Shown here: positions 8,546 to 20,827 of the stretch, piece after piece
Numbering within the stretch: the stretch's first letter is position 1
How the letters are laid out: the number at the start of each line of letters is the position of its first letter
Assembly: GCA_907163225.1 (NCBI GenBank)
Contig: OU015322.1
Location: forward strand, 1,713,001-1,777,000
Direction of reading: 5' to 3'
Source of the DNA: an uncultured Rhodocyclaceae bacterium
Lineage (GTDB): Bacteria; Pseudomonadota; Gammaproteobacteria; Burkholderiales; Rhodocyclaceae
Length of the DNA stretch: 64,000 bases
Position numbers and translations under genes: made by a program
Notes under the pieces: generated by a model
What the model saw: only the letters and a program-made list of their open reading frames with translations
Database searches by the model: none
Told to the model about the DNA's origin: nothing

Positions 8546-10225
8546 TTAGTGACCGCTGGCGCCAGAAGCACCTAGACCGGTTTCCGAACGCAGCTGCTGC
8601 GCCGGGTACAGAGCACGTTCTTTCTGAGCCTGAGCAGAGTTGTCCAGAATGGACACCAGCCAGATCGTGAAGAACGCTGAAGTCATCGAGAAGATGGCAG
8701 CAGAGTTGTACGGGAACCAGGCGGAGCCTTTCGGGTTGCCCATAACAGCTTCCCAGACGCTGGCAGAACCAATCGTCAGGACAACGGCCATGGCCAGACC
8801 GACGAAGCCACCGACCACGGCGCCGCGCGTCGTACAGTTCTTCCACAACACGGACATGAAGAGCACCGGGAAGTTGGACGAACAGGCGATAACGAAGGCC
8901 AGCATCACCATGTAGGCAACGTTTTCTTTCTCGAAGGCAATACCGAGAACCATGGCCAGAACAGCCAGAGCAACGGTCGTGATCTTGGAGACGCGCAGTT
9001 CCTGTTCGGAAGAGCAGCCCTTTTTGAACACGGAAGCGTACAGGTCATGCGACACAGCAGACGCGCCAGACAGGGTCAGACCAGCAACCACAGCCAGAAT
9101 CGTTGCGAAGGCCACGGCAGAGATGAAGCCGAGGAACAGGTCACCACCAACAGCCTTGGAGAGATGCACAGCAGCCATGTTGCCGCCGCCCTTCAGACCC
9201 TTGGCCAGTTCGCCGCCGACGTAGAACTCAGACGGATTCTGGATCAGGTTGGTGATAGCGCCAAAACCGATGATGAAGGTCAGGATGTAGAAGTAACCGA
9301 TCCAGGTGGTTGCCCAGGCAACCGACTTACGAGCTTCCTTGGCGTTCGGCACGGTGAAGAAGCGCATCAGGATGTGCGGCAGACCAGCGGTACCGAACAT
9401 CAGAGCCATACCAACGGAGATGGCGGAGATCGGATCCTTGATCAGTGCGCCCGGGCCCATGATGGCGTCCTTCTTGGAGTGCACTTCAACAGCCTTGGTG
9501 AACAGCGCTTCCGGCGAGAAGCCGAATTGCATCAGCACGGAAAGAGCCATGAAGGTGGCGCCGCCGAGGAGCATACAGGCCTTGATGATCTGCACCCAGG
9601 TGGTTGCAGTCATACCGCCGAACAGCACGTACATCATCATGACGATGCCGACGAGGATTTCTGCGTACATGTATTCCATGCCGAAGAGCACCTTGATCAG
9701 CTGACCGGCACCGACCATCTGCGCAATCATGTAGAAAGCGACGATAACCAGGGAGGCAGAAGCGGCGAAGACGCGAACCGGGGTCTGGGAGAAACGGTAG
9801 GAAGCCACGTCAGCAAACGTGAACTTGCCCAGGTTACGCAGACGCTCGGCCATCAGGAAGGTAATGACCGGCCAGCCGACCAGCCAGCCGATCGAGAAGA
9901 TCAGGCCGTCAAAGCCGTTGGCGAACACGAGGCCGGAAATACCCAGGAAGGATGCGGCAGACATGTAGTCGCCAGCAATGGCCAGGCCGTTCTGGAAGCC
10001 GGTGATGCCGCCGCCGCCGGTATAGAAGTCAGCCGCAGATTTGGTCTTGGAAGCGGCCCACTTGGTGATGTAGAGCGTGCCGCCAACGAAGATGGCGAAC
10101 ATGACGATCGCGGTCCAGTTGGTGTCCTGCTTGGCGGTGTTGCCGAGGTCGGCACCAGCGGCGATAGCGCCACCGGCAACGGCCAGTGCCAGAAGGCCGG
10201 CGAGAATTTGGGTGAATTTAGTCAT
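8546..10225 (-). CDS. actP: Cation/acetate symporter ActP
   Basis: 559 residues from the ATG at 10225. A member of the sodium:solute symporter family that imports acetate and other short carboxylates across the inner membrane. It has an N-terminal signal-like helix ([16 protein letters not shown]), about 13 hydrophobic segments, and family blocks such as [20 protein letters not shown] and [17 protein letters not shown]. The start is set by the yjcH stop one base before it; the open frame continues upstream inside yjcH but is not used. Partner of the DUF485 protein. No acs gene is adjacent. Confidence 0.93.
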   Translation of the reverse strand: MTKFTQILAGLLALAVAGGAIAAGADLGNTAKQDTNWTAIVMFAIFVGGTLYITKWAASKTKSAADFYTGGGGITGFQNGLAIAGDYMSAASFLGISGLVFANGFDGLIFSIGWLVGWPVITFLMAERLRNLGKFTFADVASYRFSQTPVRVFAASASLVIVAFYMIAQMVGAGQLIKVLFGMEYMYAEILVGIVMMMYVLFGGMTATTWVQIIKACMLLGGATFMALSVLMQFGFSPEALFTKAVEVHSKKDAIMGPGALIKDPISAISVGMALMFGTAGLPHILMRFFTVPNAKEARKSVAWATTWIGYFYILTFIIGFGAITNLIQNPSEFYVGGELAKGLKGGGNMAAVHLSKAVGGDLFLGFISAVAFATILAVVAGLTLSGASAVSHDLYASVFKKGCSSEQELRVSKITTVALAVLAMVLGIAFEKENVAYMVMLAFVIACSSNFPVLFMSVLWKNCTTRGAVVGGFVGLAMAVVLTIGSASVWEAVMGNPKGSAWFPYNSAAIFSMTSAFFTIWLVSILDNSAQAQKERALYPAQQLRSETGLGASGASGH

Positions 10226-10226
10226 C

Positions 10227-10535
10227 TTACTTCTGTGCCTCCGCAATGATGGCTTCGTTGGTCGCATCAAACTCGGAGTTGGCGCGACGCACGTAGATCC
10301 ATGTCAGGACGATGGTGAAAACGATGACGCTAACGCCAAGCGGAACGCCGACGCTCATGACGGCGCCGGTGCTGACCTTGGCCGCCAGAAATTCCTTGTT
10401 ATAAGCGACCAGCAGAATGAAGCCGTAATAAGCGGCTGCACTGATAATGGTCATGATGATCCCGTATCTACTGCGCATGGCAATAAATTCGTGGAATTTC
10501 GGATTAGCGGTAATCCGATCCAGTACGTTTTGCAT
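10227..10535 (-). CDS. yjcH: DUF485 inner-membrane protein YjcH
   Basis: 102 residues with two membrane helices ([19 protein letters not shown] and [19 protein letters not shown]) and an N-terminal motif [15 protein letters not shown] typical of DUF485. In many proteobacteria it precedes actP in one operon and is thought to assist the permease. A GAGGAG ribosome site precedes the ATG, and the stop is separated from the actP ATG by a single base, so translation is probably coupled. Confidence 0.92.
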   Translation of the reverse strand: MQNVLDRITANPKFHEFIAMRSRYGIIMTIISAAAYYGFILLVAYNKEFLAAKVSTGAVMSVGVPLGVSVIVFTIVLTWIYVRRANSEFDATNEAIIAEAQK

Positions 10536-10654
10536 TGATTTTGCTCCTCAGATTATGTTTGTAGAGGCATTGCTGCGGATGTGAATTTAGGCCGAACGTC
10601 TTACAGGCAACTTACAGAGCGTCACGAAAATCCTCAGCAATGCTTTGACCTAAA

Positions 10655-10688
10655 GCAAAAAAGCCCCGCTCGAAAGCGGGGCTTTTTG
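10655..10688 (-). terminator. Terminator of groES-groEL
   Basis: AGCCCCGCT (10662-10670) pairs with AGCGGGGCT (10675-10683) over a CGAA loop, flanked by A- and T-runs. It lies just past the groEL stop. Confidence 0.88.
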
Positions 10689-10714
10689 CAAAGCGGTACA
10701 GCTTGGGCGGGGAA

Positions 10715-12367
<1,653 letters not shown>

Positions 12368-12380
12368 TTATAACTCCTGA

Positions 12381-12410
12381 ATTTTGATCTGTTTTTCCGG
12401 TTGACCGCAG
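12381..12410 (-). repeat. Dispersed repeat, copy 2 (groES-groEL spacer)
   Basis: Minus-strand copy; the exact 15-base core occupies 12392-12406. It lies between groES and groEL, within the operon transcript. Confidence 0.75.
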
Positions 12411-12440
12411 GATCAACCGAAATTGCTAGGGTTGCGGCAA

Positions 12441-12731
12441 TTAAGCCTGCAGAACGCCCATGATGTCTTCTTCACGCATGACCAGGACTTCCTGACCATC
12501 GACCTTGACAGCCTGGCCGGCGTACTTGCCGAACAGAACGCGGTCGCCAACCTTGACGTCCAGAGCGATCTGCTTGCCGTTGTCATCACGCTTGCCCGGG
12601 CCGATGGCCAGAACTTCGCCCTGATCCGGCTTTTCGCCAGCGGAATCGGGGATGACGATGCCGGAGGCAGTGGTGCGCTCGGCTTCAACGCGCTTGACGA
12701 TCACTCGGTCGTGCAAAGGACGGATATTCAT
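12441..12731 (-). CDS. groS: Co-chaperonin GroES
   Basis: 96 residues beginning [18 protein letters not shown], the normal GroES start; the longer open frame upstream runs through the CIRCE operator and is not coding. The mobile loop ([11 protein letters not shown]) is intact. It caps GroEL rings. First gene of the operon, with the CIRCE element 86 bases before the start codon. Confidence 0.98.
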   Translation of the reverse strand: MNIRPLHDRVIVKRVEAERTTASGIVIPDSAGEKPDQGEVLAIGPGKRDDNGKQIALDVKVGDRVLFGKYAGQAVKVDGQEVLVMREEDIMGVLQA

Positions 12732-12817
12732 AAATCTGACTCCTGAAAATAAGTTGCAACAAACAAAAATTGGCCGACCGCGGCAAACGCGGATTCGGGA
12801 ACGGAGCGAAGGGGTTA

Positions 12818-12844
12818 TTAGCACTCCTCTCCGGTGAGTGCTAA
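12818..12844. promoter_or_regulatory. CIRCE operator (HrcA site)
   Basis: A perfect TTAGCACTC - 9 bases - GAGTGCTAA inverted repeat. This is the known operator of the heat-shock repressor HrcA and lies upstream of groES, so the operon is expected to be HrcA-repressed. Confidence 0.97.
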
Positions 12845-12974
12845 TAATAGGGGCGAGGCCTGCGAATTTCAAGAGGCGGGGCTGCAAAATAGTATTTGCC
12901 CATGCCCCCCCGGTGCGCCTGCGCCAGCGATTGCCCTGCGAGTAAGCAGCCCGACCAAAGGCGCCTAACTACGT

Positions 12975-15176
12975 TTAACGCCCCCCGGGTGGCGCAAAGC
13001 GATAGGCGTTGCGCCCCGCTTGTTTGACGGCATATAGCGCGGCATCGGCGCTGACCCGAATGGTTTCGAGGTCTTCCCCGTGCTGCGGATATATGGCCAC
13101 CCCGACACTGGCTGATAGCCTCGCCTCGCCAGCATCCAGCAAGAAAGGACGAGCCAATGCCGCGACGACGCGCTGCGCGATCTCTTCCACCTCAAGCTGG
13201 CTACCAATCTTGGGGAGGATGACTGCGAATTCGTCGCCACCCAGACGCGCCACCGTATCGGACTGACGAACCGCTTGCAGCAAGCGACGGCTGGCCTCTA
13301 CCAGCAACTCGTCTCCCGCTGCGTGGCCGAAGGTATCGTTCACATCCTTGAAGTGATCGAGGTCAACGTAGAACAGGGCGAACTCCTCGCCGTAGCGCCG
13401 CGCCTGAGTCAGGGCCATTTGCAGGCGGTCGTGGAATAGCGCCCGATTGGGCAAGTCGGTGAGGGGGTCGCTCTGTGCCCGATGACGGAGCAGATCCTCG
13501 ACTTCCTTGCGCTGCGTGATATCGATGAAGGTGGCCACATGCCGGCCGCCGCTCTCGGCACCTTCGCCATGAATCGCCGAAATGGCCAGCCAGACGACGT
13601 ACACCTTGCCATCAGGACGCCGGTTCCAAACCTCTCCGGCCCAGTGGCCTTCCCTGTCAAGGGCTTGCCACATGTCACGGAAAAATGCGGAATCATGCCG
13701 CCCGGCACTCAGGATTCCTGGATCCTTGCCCATCACTTCCTGGGGGCGATAACCGGTAATCGCCGTAAAGGCCGGATTGACCTGGATAATTTTGTTTCCG
13801 GCATCGGTAACCACAATGCCCTCCGATGCGCTTTCCATCACAGCCGCTGATATTTGCAGCGCCCTTTCGTTGGCCAGCCGCTCGGTGACGTCATGAACAC
13901 TGATCACCCATTGCTGCTGGCTCGAAGCGCTCTCGATAGGCGCGACGTGGACATCACCCGTTCGTATGTGGGTACCGTCCGGCCGGGCAAAGTGCAAACG
14001 AATCATGGCCGATACGGGTTCGCCACGCGCCCGGCGGGCAAGGCGTTCAGCGGCGAGCGCCCGATCCGGGGCATGGATGAAATCGATCAACGCCCGGTTG
14101 AGCAATTGCTCCGATTGCATTCCGATCATCGTGGCGGCCTGCTCGTTGGCAAACGTAATGATGAAATCCGGCGCCTGCATGATGACGATGGCGTTCTGAC
14201 TGGTTTCGATCACCGAGCGATAACGTGCCTCGCTTTCACTGATCAGCGCTTCCTTGCACTTGCGTTCTGCCACTTCACCAAGCAGTTGATCGTTGGCCAG
14301 GGAAAGCGCCTGCGTCCGATCGGCTATCAGGCGTTCCTGCCCGGCGGAAGCCTCCTGCATCCGAAGAAAGTTTCGGTGCGAGCGGCGAATCACGTAATGC
14401 ATCAACAACGCGACGAGCAGGCCTGCCGCGCCAAAGATGCTCAGGACACGCGTGCGCTGGGTGCTGCGAACGTCTAGTATTTTTTCTGCCGGCATCGAGA
14501 CACTGATGCCACCACGAACCTCTCCCAGCTTGTAGCCCTGTTCGGCGTGACAGCCCAGGCAGGCGGACTTGATGTACAGCGGCGCCATGTAGCGGTGAAC
14601 CGGCCCGCTCTCGCCCTTCTGCAGCGACAGTGTTTCATCCCGACTGCCGTTCTCGAAGGCCCGCAGACTTTCCGCTTCCCAGGCATCGGCGGCATTCGCC
14701 GGGCGAATCGGCTTCAGGCTGGTGATGTGATATTTGACGCCATCGGCCTTCTCGGCAATTTCCGCGATCTGGCGGGTCATGAAAGCCGGGTTGACCATGG
14801 TCAGATGCATACCATCCGTTGTCAGCAGATCACGCCTGGGGTGGGTCAGATAGGGATTCGGCTGTGTACTTTCGGTGACAGGCGCGTAGACGCCGCCGAG
14901 TTGGGCATTCCAGTCACGGGTCAACTCGACCAGGCGAAAGAGGACGCTCCCGCGCTCGCGCGCCAGGACTTCGACATTTTCATCGATCTGGCGAAACTCC
15001 ATCGAGATGCCCAGCGCGCAGAGCACCGCGACCAACGCATACGCGATGACCAGCCAGGCACGATAGCCGAGGCTCAAAAAGATATCGTTTTCGGGAGGAT
15101 TACTGACGAGGTGACGCATTCGGCAAAGCCATGCAAGCTTCAACTTGTTCAATATAGCAGTAGCACCAGATTTCAT
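12975..15176 (-). CDS. Diguanylate cyclase with c-type heme sensor domain and PAS domains
   Basis: 733 residues from the ATG at 15176 (a TTG at 15191 is possible). After a membrane helix (AWLVIAYALVAVLCALGI) comes a DUF3365/Tll0287-like periplasmic domain with one CLGCH heme motif near residue 206, a second membrane helix, two PAS domains and a GGDEF domain with an intact GGDEF motif near residue 646. An RQSD inhibitory-site motif precedes it. No EAL domain. It should make cyclic di-GMP in response to a heme-sensed redox or gas signal; the signal is inferred from the domain family. Single gene; no obvious partner. Confidence 0.88.
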   Translation of the reverse strand: MKSGATAILNKLKLAWLCRMRHLVSNPPENDIFLSLGYRAWLVIAYALVAVLCALGISMEFRQIDENVEVLARERGSVLFRLVELTRDWNAQLGGVYAPVTESTQPNPYLTHPRRDLLTTDGMHLTMVNPAFMTRQIAEIAEKADGVKYHITSLKPIRPANAADAWEAESLRAFENGSRDETLSLQKGESGPVHRYMAPLYIKSACLGCHAEQGYKLGEVRGGISVSMPAEKILDVRSTQRTRVLSIFGAAGLLVALLMHYVIRRSHRNFLRMQEASAGQERLIADRTQALSLANDQLLGEVAERKCKEALISESEARYRSVIETSQNAIVIMQAPDFIITFANEQAATMIGMQSEQLLNRALIDFIHAPDRALAAERLARRARGEPVSAMIRLHFARPDGTHIRTGDVHVAPIESASSQQQWVISVHDVTERLANERALQISAAVMESASEGIVVTDAGNKIIQVNPAFTAITGYRPQEVMGKDPGILSAGRHDSAFFRDMWQALDREGHWAGEVWNRRPDGKVYVVWLAISAIHGEGAESGGRHVATFIDITQRKEVEDLLRHRAQSDPLTDLPNRALFHDRLQMALTQARRYGEEFALFYVDLDHFKDVNDTFGHAAGDELLVEASRRLLQAVRQSDTVARLGGDEFAVILPKIGSQLEVEEIAQRVVAALARPFLLDAGEARLSASVGVAIYPQHGEDLETIRVSADAALYAVKQAGRNAYRFAPPGGR

Positions 15177-15272
15177 ATTGATGCAGAGCAATCAGGCTGA
15201 CTGACGACTCAGCCCGGCCATTCAGGGGAGTGTTAGGCTACGATCCCTTTGTCGTTTTTTCGAAGCTACATC

Positions 15273-16739
15273 ATGTCATCACACCTGCTTGCCGCCCTGG
15301 CGCTGATCAGTCTCCCCCTGCTGGCCATGGCAGACGGCCTGCCGCCCAACGTGCTCAAGGCACTCAAGGCGGCGCAGATTCCGGCCAGTAGCGTTGCGGT
15401 TACCGTCCAGCCGGTCGACGCCCCGGCGCCGCTGGTTGCCCACAACGCCGTCCAGTCGATGAACCCGGCGTCGGTCATGAAGCTGGTCACCACCTACGCA
15501 GCGCTCGACCTGCTCGGCCCGGCCTACACCTGGAAAACCAGCGTGTGGTCCGAAAATGCTGCGACCACAGAAGCAACGGCAGGCCGTGCGGTCGACGGGA
15601 ATTTAAGCGGAAATTTGTACATTCGCGGCAGCGGCGATCCCCGTTTTGCCATCGAGCACCTGTCCGCCCTGCTCCGCCAGTTGCGCGTGCGTGGCATCCA
15701 GCAGATCAGCGGCGATATCGTGCTCGACCGTACCGCTTTCAACATCCCGGCCATCGACCCTGGCGCTTTCGACGACAAGCCGATGCGCCCCTACAACGTC
15801 GGGCCGGACGCCCTGCTCCTCAACTTCCGCGCCCTGCGCTTCACGCTGCAGCCGGACAACGGCCGGCCACGCGTGCTGATGGAAACGCCGAGCGACGGCC
15901 TGCGCGTCGACAATCAGCTGCGCGCCGGCAATGGCGACTGCGGCAGCAACTGGAAGGATCTGATCAGCGTCCGGCTGATTCCGGAAAACAATGGCAGCCG
16001 GCTGGAATTCACCGGCACCTACGCCGCGCTGTGTGGGGAGAAATCACTCAACCTGTCGCCGCTGCCGGCCGATGCTCAGGCAGGCGGCCTGATTCGCGCC
16101 TTGTGGAAGGAACTGGGCGGCAGCATCAGCGGTCAGGTGCGTGGTGGCAAGGTGCCGATCGGCGCCAAACTACTCGCCCAGCATGAATCACCGCCACTGG
16201 CCGACGCCGTGCGCGACATCAACAAGTTCAGCAACAACGTGATGGCCCGGCAGGTTTTCCTGACACTGGGGAATGACACCGCCCCCGCCACGGCTGAGCG
16301 CGCCAAGCAACGTATCGCCGACTGGCTGGCCGGACGCAACCTGCGCTTCAATGAACTGGTTCTCGACAACGGCTCAGGCCTGTCGCGGGTCGAACGGATC
16401 AGCGCCGACAGCCTCAATCGCCTGCTCCTCGACGCCTGGAAAAACCCGGTGATGCCGGAATTCGTGGCGAGCCTGCCCATCGTCGGCATCGACGGGACGA
16501 TGAAAAAGCGCCTGAACGGCTCCGACGCCACCGGCCGAGCCCACATCAAGACCGGCACGCTGGCTGACGTCAAGGCGGCTGCCGGTTACGCGCTCGATAT
16601 GCAGGGCCGTCGCCATGCCATCACCTTCCTGATCAACCACCCGCGCGCCCAGGCTGGCAGCGCGGCTATCGACGCCCTGCTGGTCTGGGTGGCCCAGCGA
16701 CGGGTCGGCGAAAAAGCGCCGGTACTGGAAAATGAGTGA
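15273..16739 (+). CDS. dacB: D-alanyl-D-alanine carboxypeptidase/endopeptidase (PBP4 type)
   Basis: 488 residues from the ATG at 15273, with a signal peptide (LLAALALISLPLLAMADG). Peptidase S13 motifs are present: Ser67 in ASVMK, SNN in NKFSNNVMAR, and KTG in HIKTGTLADV. It trims or cleaves D-Ala cross-links of murein in the periplasm. Its stop overlaps the start of the iron-sulfur protein by 8 bases, implying coupled translation, though a functional link is not obvious. Confidence 0.93.
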   Translation: MSSHLLAALALISLPLLAMADGLPPNVLKALKAAQIPASSVAVTVQPVDAPAPLVAHNAVQSMNPASVMKLVTTYAALDLLGPAYTWKTSVWSENAATTEATAGRAVDGNLSGNLYIRGSGDPRFAIEHLSALLRQLRVRGIQQISGDIVLDRTAFNIPAIDPGAFDDKPMRPYNVGPDALLLNFRALRFTLQPDNGRPRVLMETPSDGLRVDNQLRAGNGDCGSNWKDLISVRLIPENNGSRLEFTGTYAALCGEKSLNLSPLPADAQAGGLIRALWKELGGSISGQVRGGKVPIGAKLLAQHESPPLADAVRDINKFSNNVMARQVFLTLGNDTAPATAERAKQRIADWLAGRNLRFNELVLDNGSGLSRVERISADSLNRLLLDAWKNPVMPEFVASLPIVGIDGTMKKRLNGSDATGRAHIKTGTLADVKAAAGYALDMQGRRHAITFLINHPRAQAGSAAIDALLVWVAQRRVGEKAPVLENE

Positions 16740-17445
16740 CACTGCCGCCGCCGCCCAACCTTTCCCTGCTGACCCCCTGAATCTTGCCGGACTGAACCGC
16801 CAGCACGTTTTCGATCTGGCGCAATTGCCACCGGAAGTCAGGCGAACACTGAGCGCTACCGACGGCTACCGCCAGTTGATCCTGCTCGGCCACGGCGGGC
16901 GCCAGCTATGGGAATGCGTCAAAGCCAGCGGCATCGCGGGCGAACACCCGATCGACGATTATTGCGTGCAGACGGTGGCGCGCTGGTTCGCCGACTTTTT
17001 GCCGGATCGCCACTACCGGATTGTTTATCCCGGCGAACAAACCGTCGGTCTGCAGCAGCTGGGCAAGTTGGCCGGCTGGCATCAACCCTCGCCGTTCATG
17101 CTCGGCATCGACGCGAAATGGGGCAGCTGGTTTGCCTATCGGGCGGCCATTCTGGCCGATTCTGATTTTTTGCCTTTTTTTCCGGTTGACCGTAGAAGTC
17201 CCTGCGAGACCTGCCCAAGCCAGCCCTGCATCGTCGCCTGCCCGGCCGGCGCGCTGACCGGCGGCGCTTTCTCTTTCGACTTGTGCAGCGCATACCGCCT
17301 GAGCACAGGCAGTCGTTGCGCAAGCGCTTGCCTGGCCCGCAACGCCTGCCCTGTCGGCGCCGAACACCGCTATGACGACGAGCAGATTCGCCATTCCTAC
17401 AGCCACTCGCTCGCCATGATCAAAGTCTATACAGCCCGGCGATAG
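16732..17445 (+). CDS. Iron-sulfur (ferredoxin-like) protein of unknown role
   Basis: 237 residues. The C-terminal part has a cysteine pattern CETCPSQPCIVACP near residues 159-172 and further cysteines (CSAYR, CASACLARNACP), consistent with Fe-S cluster binding of the QueG-like or ferredoxin type. The N-terminal 150 residues carry no domain I can name. The DNA encoding LPFFPVDRR, immediately before the cysteine cluster, is an exact copy of the dispersed chromosomal repeat, so this segment of the protein appears to derive from a repeat insertion. Start overlaps dacB. Confidence 0.7.
   Translation: MSDTAAAAQPFPADPLNLAGLNRQHVFDLAQLPPEVRRTLSATDGYRQLILLGHGGRQLWECVKASGIAGEHPIDDYCVQTVARWFADFLPDRHYRIVYPGEQTVGLQQLGKLAGWHQPSPFMLGIDAKWGSWFAYRAAILADSDFLPFFPVDRRSPCETCPSQPCIVACPAGALTGGAFSFDLCSAYRLSTGSRCASACLARNACPVGAEHRYDDEQIRHSYSHSLAMIKVYTARR
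17171..17195 (-). repeat. Dispersed repeat, copy 3 (inside a coding sequence)
   Basis: The exact 15-base core is at 17177-17191 on the minus strand. It is read in frame as FFPVDR within the iron-sulfur protein. Confidence 0.75.
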
Positions 17446-17470
17446 GCCACCGCCGGCGCTGCCGAACCGG

Positions 17471-19840
17471 TCAGTCAGCCACGGCTTGCAGCTGGCGACC
17501 AGTCTCCAGCCAGTGCATCAATCGGCTGAACAAAATATCCGGCCCCACCGGCTTGGCGAGAAAATCGTCCATCCCGGCGGCGAGACACTCCTGCCGGTCT
17601 TCAGCAAACGCATTGGCGGTCATGGCGATGATCGGCACATTCTGACCGCGCGGCAATTGCCGAATCCGCCTGGTCGCCTGCAGACCATCGAGAACGGGCA
17701 TCTGGATATCCATCAGAATCAGGTCGAACGCTTCCTTGCTGACGCAATCAACCGCTTCTTGACCGTTTGCCGCCAGCGTGACCGTAAGAAGTTGCGATTC
17801 CAGCAAGGCGAGGACAACCTCGCGGTTCACCCGGTTGTCTTCGACCATTAACACCGAAGAGCCTGCGAACTTCTGGCGCAGGGCATCCCAATCCGACGCC
17901 AGAGCGGGCACCGGCACCGCTGCATCCCCCTGCACGACAGGTGCCAGACAGGCGGTAAACCAGAAAGTGCTGCCGCGGCCCGGCGTGCTCGTGCACCCGG
18001 CATCGCCCCCCATCAGCTGCGCCAGCCGCTTGCTGATGACGAGGCCGAGTCCGGTACCACCATGGCTGCGAGTGACCGAATTGTCGGCTTGTTCAAACGG
18101 CTTGAAGAGACGGTCGATCACATCGGGCGAAAGCCCCGGGCCGGTATCGATGACTTCGAAACGGATTGTCCCCGCCCTAGCGCTCGATTCGTCCGGCAGG
18201 CAGCGCAAAGTGACGCCGCCTGCTGCCGTAAACTTGACGGCATTGGCGGCAAAATTGAGCAGTGCCTGGCGCAAACGCGGGGGATCACCGCGCAAACCTT
18301 CCGGCAGATCAGCGCAATCGAGTTCGACCAGCAGCCCCTTGCGATTGGCATCCGCTGACACCAGATCCCTGACCGAGGCACAAATATCGCGGGGATCAAC
18401 CTCGACCGATTCTATTTTCAAGCGATCGGCCTCGATCTGGGAGAGGCTCAGCACGTCCTGAATGATTTCAAGCAGATGCTTGACCGCCCCCTGAATGATC
18501 TCTAGGCGCTCGCCTTGCCGCGCGCTTACCCCCTCCCTTTGCACCAGATGGGTCATCCCGGTCACCGCGTGGAGGGGCGTCCGGATTTCGTGGCTCATGT
18601 TGGCCAGAAAGGTGCTCTTCGCGCGATTGGCCACCTCCGCTGCCTCCTTGGCAGCCAACAGTTCGCGCGTGCGGTCACGAACCAGTCCCTCCAGATTTTC
18701 CCGGTAAGTGGTCAATTCGCGCTCGACCTGCTTGCGCTCGGTCACGTCACGGGCCGAGCCCACGATCCCGATCAGCTGGCCGAGCTCATCGATGAACGGC
18801 GCCTTGTGCACGTCCAGGACAATTTGTCTTCCCTTGACGTTGCCGGACTCCTCGAAGATGGACGGGGCACCGCGCTGCAGCATGACCGCATCGGTGTCCT
18901 GACACAGCTCGCCGAAGGTGTGCCACTGTGGCGTTTCTGCATGACGCGCGCGCTCGCGTTGAGCGAAGTACATGTCGTTCCGGCCAACCGGCTCATCCGT
19001 ATCGCTCGCCTGCAGGAGATTTTCAGCCATTGCCTTGTTGGCAAACAGGTAGCGCCCATCGAGGCCTTTCGCCCAGATCATATCCGGCACGTTGTCGCAC
19101 ATCATGCGCAGCAGATTGGAAAGCTCGCGGGCGCTGGCTTCACTTTCGCGCAAGGCCGCCTCAGCCTTGCCGCGCTCGTGCATTTCGTCCATCAACTGCA
19201 TGTTGGCTTCGATCGCCTGAGTTGCCCAACGCGAGTTGCGGATGCCTTTACCGAACAGAGCCACCGTCAATGCAGCACCAACCACTGCCATCCAGACCAG
19301 GACAACATCACCCTGCGTGCTGGCGAGATAAAGCAAACGCCCGATCACCGGCAGTGAAACACCGAGGCCCAGACTCAGGTAATACCAAGGCATAACCGCA
19401 TAGGCCAAAGTAGCCACGGTGGTGATGGAGACGACCAGCAGAAGCGCCATGCTCTGACCGAAGTGACCGGCATCAGCCGGCATGAGCAGAGCCCCGGCTC
19501 CGCAACACAAGCCCGTGAGCAGACCGAGCCCGGCACGCACGCGCAGCAAATGATCCACATTCTCCGGCCTCACACCCTGCCGCGCGATACGCCACTCGTA
19601 ACCAACCATGAGCGCCGTCAACAGCAGAACGGCCCCCATCCAGCTCAACCTGAGCATGGGCAAAACCCCGGCGCTATCGAGTACCCGATCAAAGAGCAGG
19701 GCAGAAACCGCGATACCGATCATGTTGCCTTCGGCGTGACCGAAGAAGGTCTCAACCCGAACCAGGCGCACCCGTGCATCAAACGACAAATGCCGCACCG
19801 AATCGGCAAAACCAGTCAGCGCGCGAAAATCAAAGGACAT
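17471..19840 (-). CDS. Hybrid sensor histidine kinase with PAS and receiver domains
   Basis: 789 residues. About six membrane helices in the first 200 residues form an integral membrane sensor, then a PAS domain ([20 protein letters not shown]), HisKA with His417 in [10 protein letters not shown], HATPase ([22 protein letters not shown]) and a C-terminal receiver with phospho-acceptor Asp711 in LILMDIQMP. No Hpt domain, so a separate phosphotransfer protein or regulator would be needed for output; none adjoins. Monocistronic by spacing, and the signal is unknown. Confidence 0.9.
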   Translation of the reverse strand: MSFDFRALTGFADSVRHLSFDARVRLVRVETFFGHAEGNMIGIAVSALLFDRVLDSAGVLPMLRLSWMGAVLLLTALMVGYEWRIARQGVRPENVDHLLRVRAGLGLLTGLCCGAGALLMPADAGHFGQSMALLLVVSITTVATLAYAVMPWYYLSLGLGVSLPVIGRLLYLASTQGDVVLVWMAVVGAALTVALFGKGIRNSRWATQAIEANMQLMDEMHERGKAEAALRESEASARELSNLLRMMCDNVPDMIWAKGLDGRYLFANKAMAENLLQASDTDEPVGRNDMYFAQRERARHAETPQWHTFGELCQDTDAVMLQRGAPSIFEESGNVKGRQIVLDVHKAPFIDELGQLIGIVGSARDVTERKQVERELTTYRENLEGLVRDRTRELLAAKEAAEVANRAKSTFLANMSHEIRTPLHAVTGMTHLVQREGVSARQGERLEIIQGAVKHLLEIIQDVLSLSQIEADRLKIESVEVDPRDICASVRDLVSADANRKGLLVELDCADLPEGLRGDPPRLRQALLNFAANAVKFTAAGGVTLRCLPDESSARAGTIRFEVIDTGPGLSPDVIDRLFKPFEQADNSVTRSHGGTGLGLVISKRLAQLMGGDAGCTSTPGRGSTFWFTACLAPVVQGDAAVPVPALASDWDALRQKFAGSSVLMVEDNRVNREVVLALLESQLLTVTLAANGQEAVDCVSKEAFDLILMDIQMPVLDGLQATRRIRQLPRGQNVPIIAMTANAFAEDRQECLAAGMDDFLAKPVGPDILFSRLMHWLETGRQLQAVAD

Positions 19841-19922
19841 AAGCGGTCACGACAGAACGAAAGGCCAGAAAGGATGATCTAGAAAACCATCATACGCCGG
19901 CCCCGGAAGAAATTGAGCGATT

Positions 19923-20333
19923 TCAGGGCACCTTCCTTGCGCCAGACAAGGCCAGCCAGCCACGCACGACACGGTAACCGACCCACACCCCCAGCATCGG
20001 AATCATCAGCCAGGCGGCGATCGGAATGCCGATAATGGTCAGCATGACCAGGCCGGAAATAACCAGCCAGAGCAACGTGAACCAGAACGTGCGGATCTGC
20101 CAGGTGAAATGGCTTTCCAGCCAGGTACCGGCGACCTCGCCGCGTTTCAGATAATTGAGGAAGACCGCGATCAGCGACGGCAGGCCAAAAACAAAACCAC
20201 CGGCCACCGTCGCCACGGCAGAGGTGACGCCGACGAATACGGCAACGCCATGCAAGGCGTAAATGACATGCGTGAGCTGGACCAACGAAGGGCGTACGCC
20301 TTGCAGGTCGGGCACTGGGACGGGTTCGTTCAT
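19923..20333 (-). CDS. DUF4870-type membrane protein
   Basis: 136 residues with three or four membrane helices (YALHGVAVFVGVTSAVATVA, FGLPSLIAVFLNYL, FWFTLLWLVISGLVMLTIIG, WLMIPMLGVWVGYRVVRG), the layout of the DUF4870 family of unknown function. Its start overlaps the stop of the acetyltransferase gene by 4 bases, making it the last member of the ubiA-led operon. Confidence 0.75.
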   Translation of the reverse strand: MNEPVPVPDLQGVRPSLVQLTHVIYALHGVAVFVGVTSAVATVAGGFVFGLPSLIAVFLNYLKRGEVAGTWLESHFTWQIRTFWFTLLWLVISGLVMLTIIGIPIAAWLMIPMLGVWVGYRVVRGWLALSGARKVP

Positions 20334-20827
20334 GCGGTTTCCTCCGGGAGATATTTCTGCATCAGCAGCGCGTGGCCGGCTGCCGGGTCGAGTACGTACG
20401 GCACGTAGCCAGCCTGTTGGTAGGATGCCATCGCCCGCGTGTTGTTGGACAGAACTTCCAGCGTCAGCTTGCAGCAGCCGAGATGTCGGGCGCGCTCCTC
20501 CGCCCAGGCGAGCAGGGCCTGACCGATACCCTGGCCGCGCAGGCCGTCGCGCACCACGATGTCGTGAACATTGAGCAAGGGCAGCGCGGCAAAGGTCGAA
20601 AACCCGGCGAAACAGTCGATCAGCCCCACCGCTTCACCATCGCGCCAGGCCAGAGCGCCGTGGAAGCCGGGCACCTCGCGGATGGTGCGCACGAGATTGA
20701 GCTTGGCGTAGAGGGATAGCCCCTCGCCGCCGCCCATCGGGTCCTGCGCGTAGTGGTCGAGCAGGCCGAGCCAGATTCCAGCCTGCGCGAGATCGTGCAG
20801 ATCGAGCGGGACGACTGTGACGGTCAC
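20330..20827 (-). CDS. GNAT-family N-acetyltransferase
   Basis: 165 residues from a GTG at 20827 that overlaps the ubiD stop as GTGA; a more distal GTG at 20845 is less likely. The acetyl-CoA binding block [20 protein letters not shown] and the downstream [15 protein letters not shown] are typical of the GNAT fold. The substrate is unknown. It is embedded in a chain of overlapping genes with ubiD before and the membrane protein after. Confidence 0.87.
   Translation of the reverse strand: MTVTVVPLDLHDLAQAGIWLGLLDHYAQDPMGGGEGLSLYAKLNLVRTIREVPGFHGALAWRDGEAVGLIDCFAGFSTFAALPLLNVHDIVVRDGLRGQGIGQALLAWAEERARHLGCCKLTLEVLSNNTRAMASYQQAGYVPYVLDPAAGHALLMQKYLPEETA

Noticed and set aside
9047-10249. 400-codon open frame on the plus strand
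   Set aside because: Antisense of actP; low-complexity histidine/glycine-rich translation.
12732-12887. N-terminal extension of groES
   Set aside because: Runs through the CIRCE operator; GroES starts at MNIRPLHDR.
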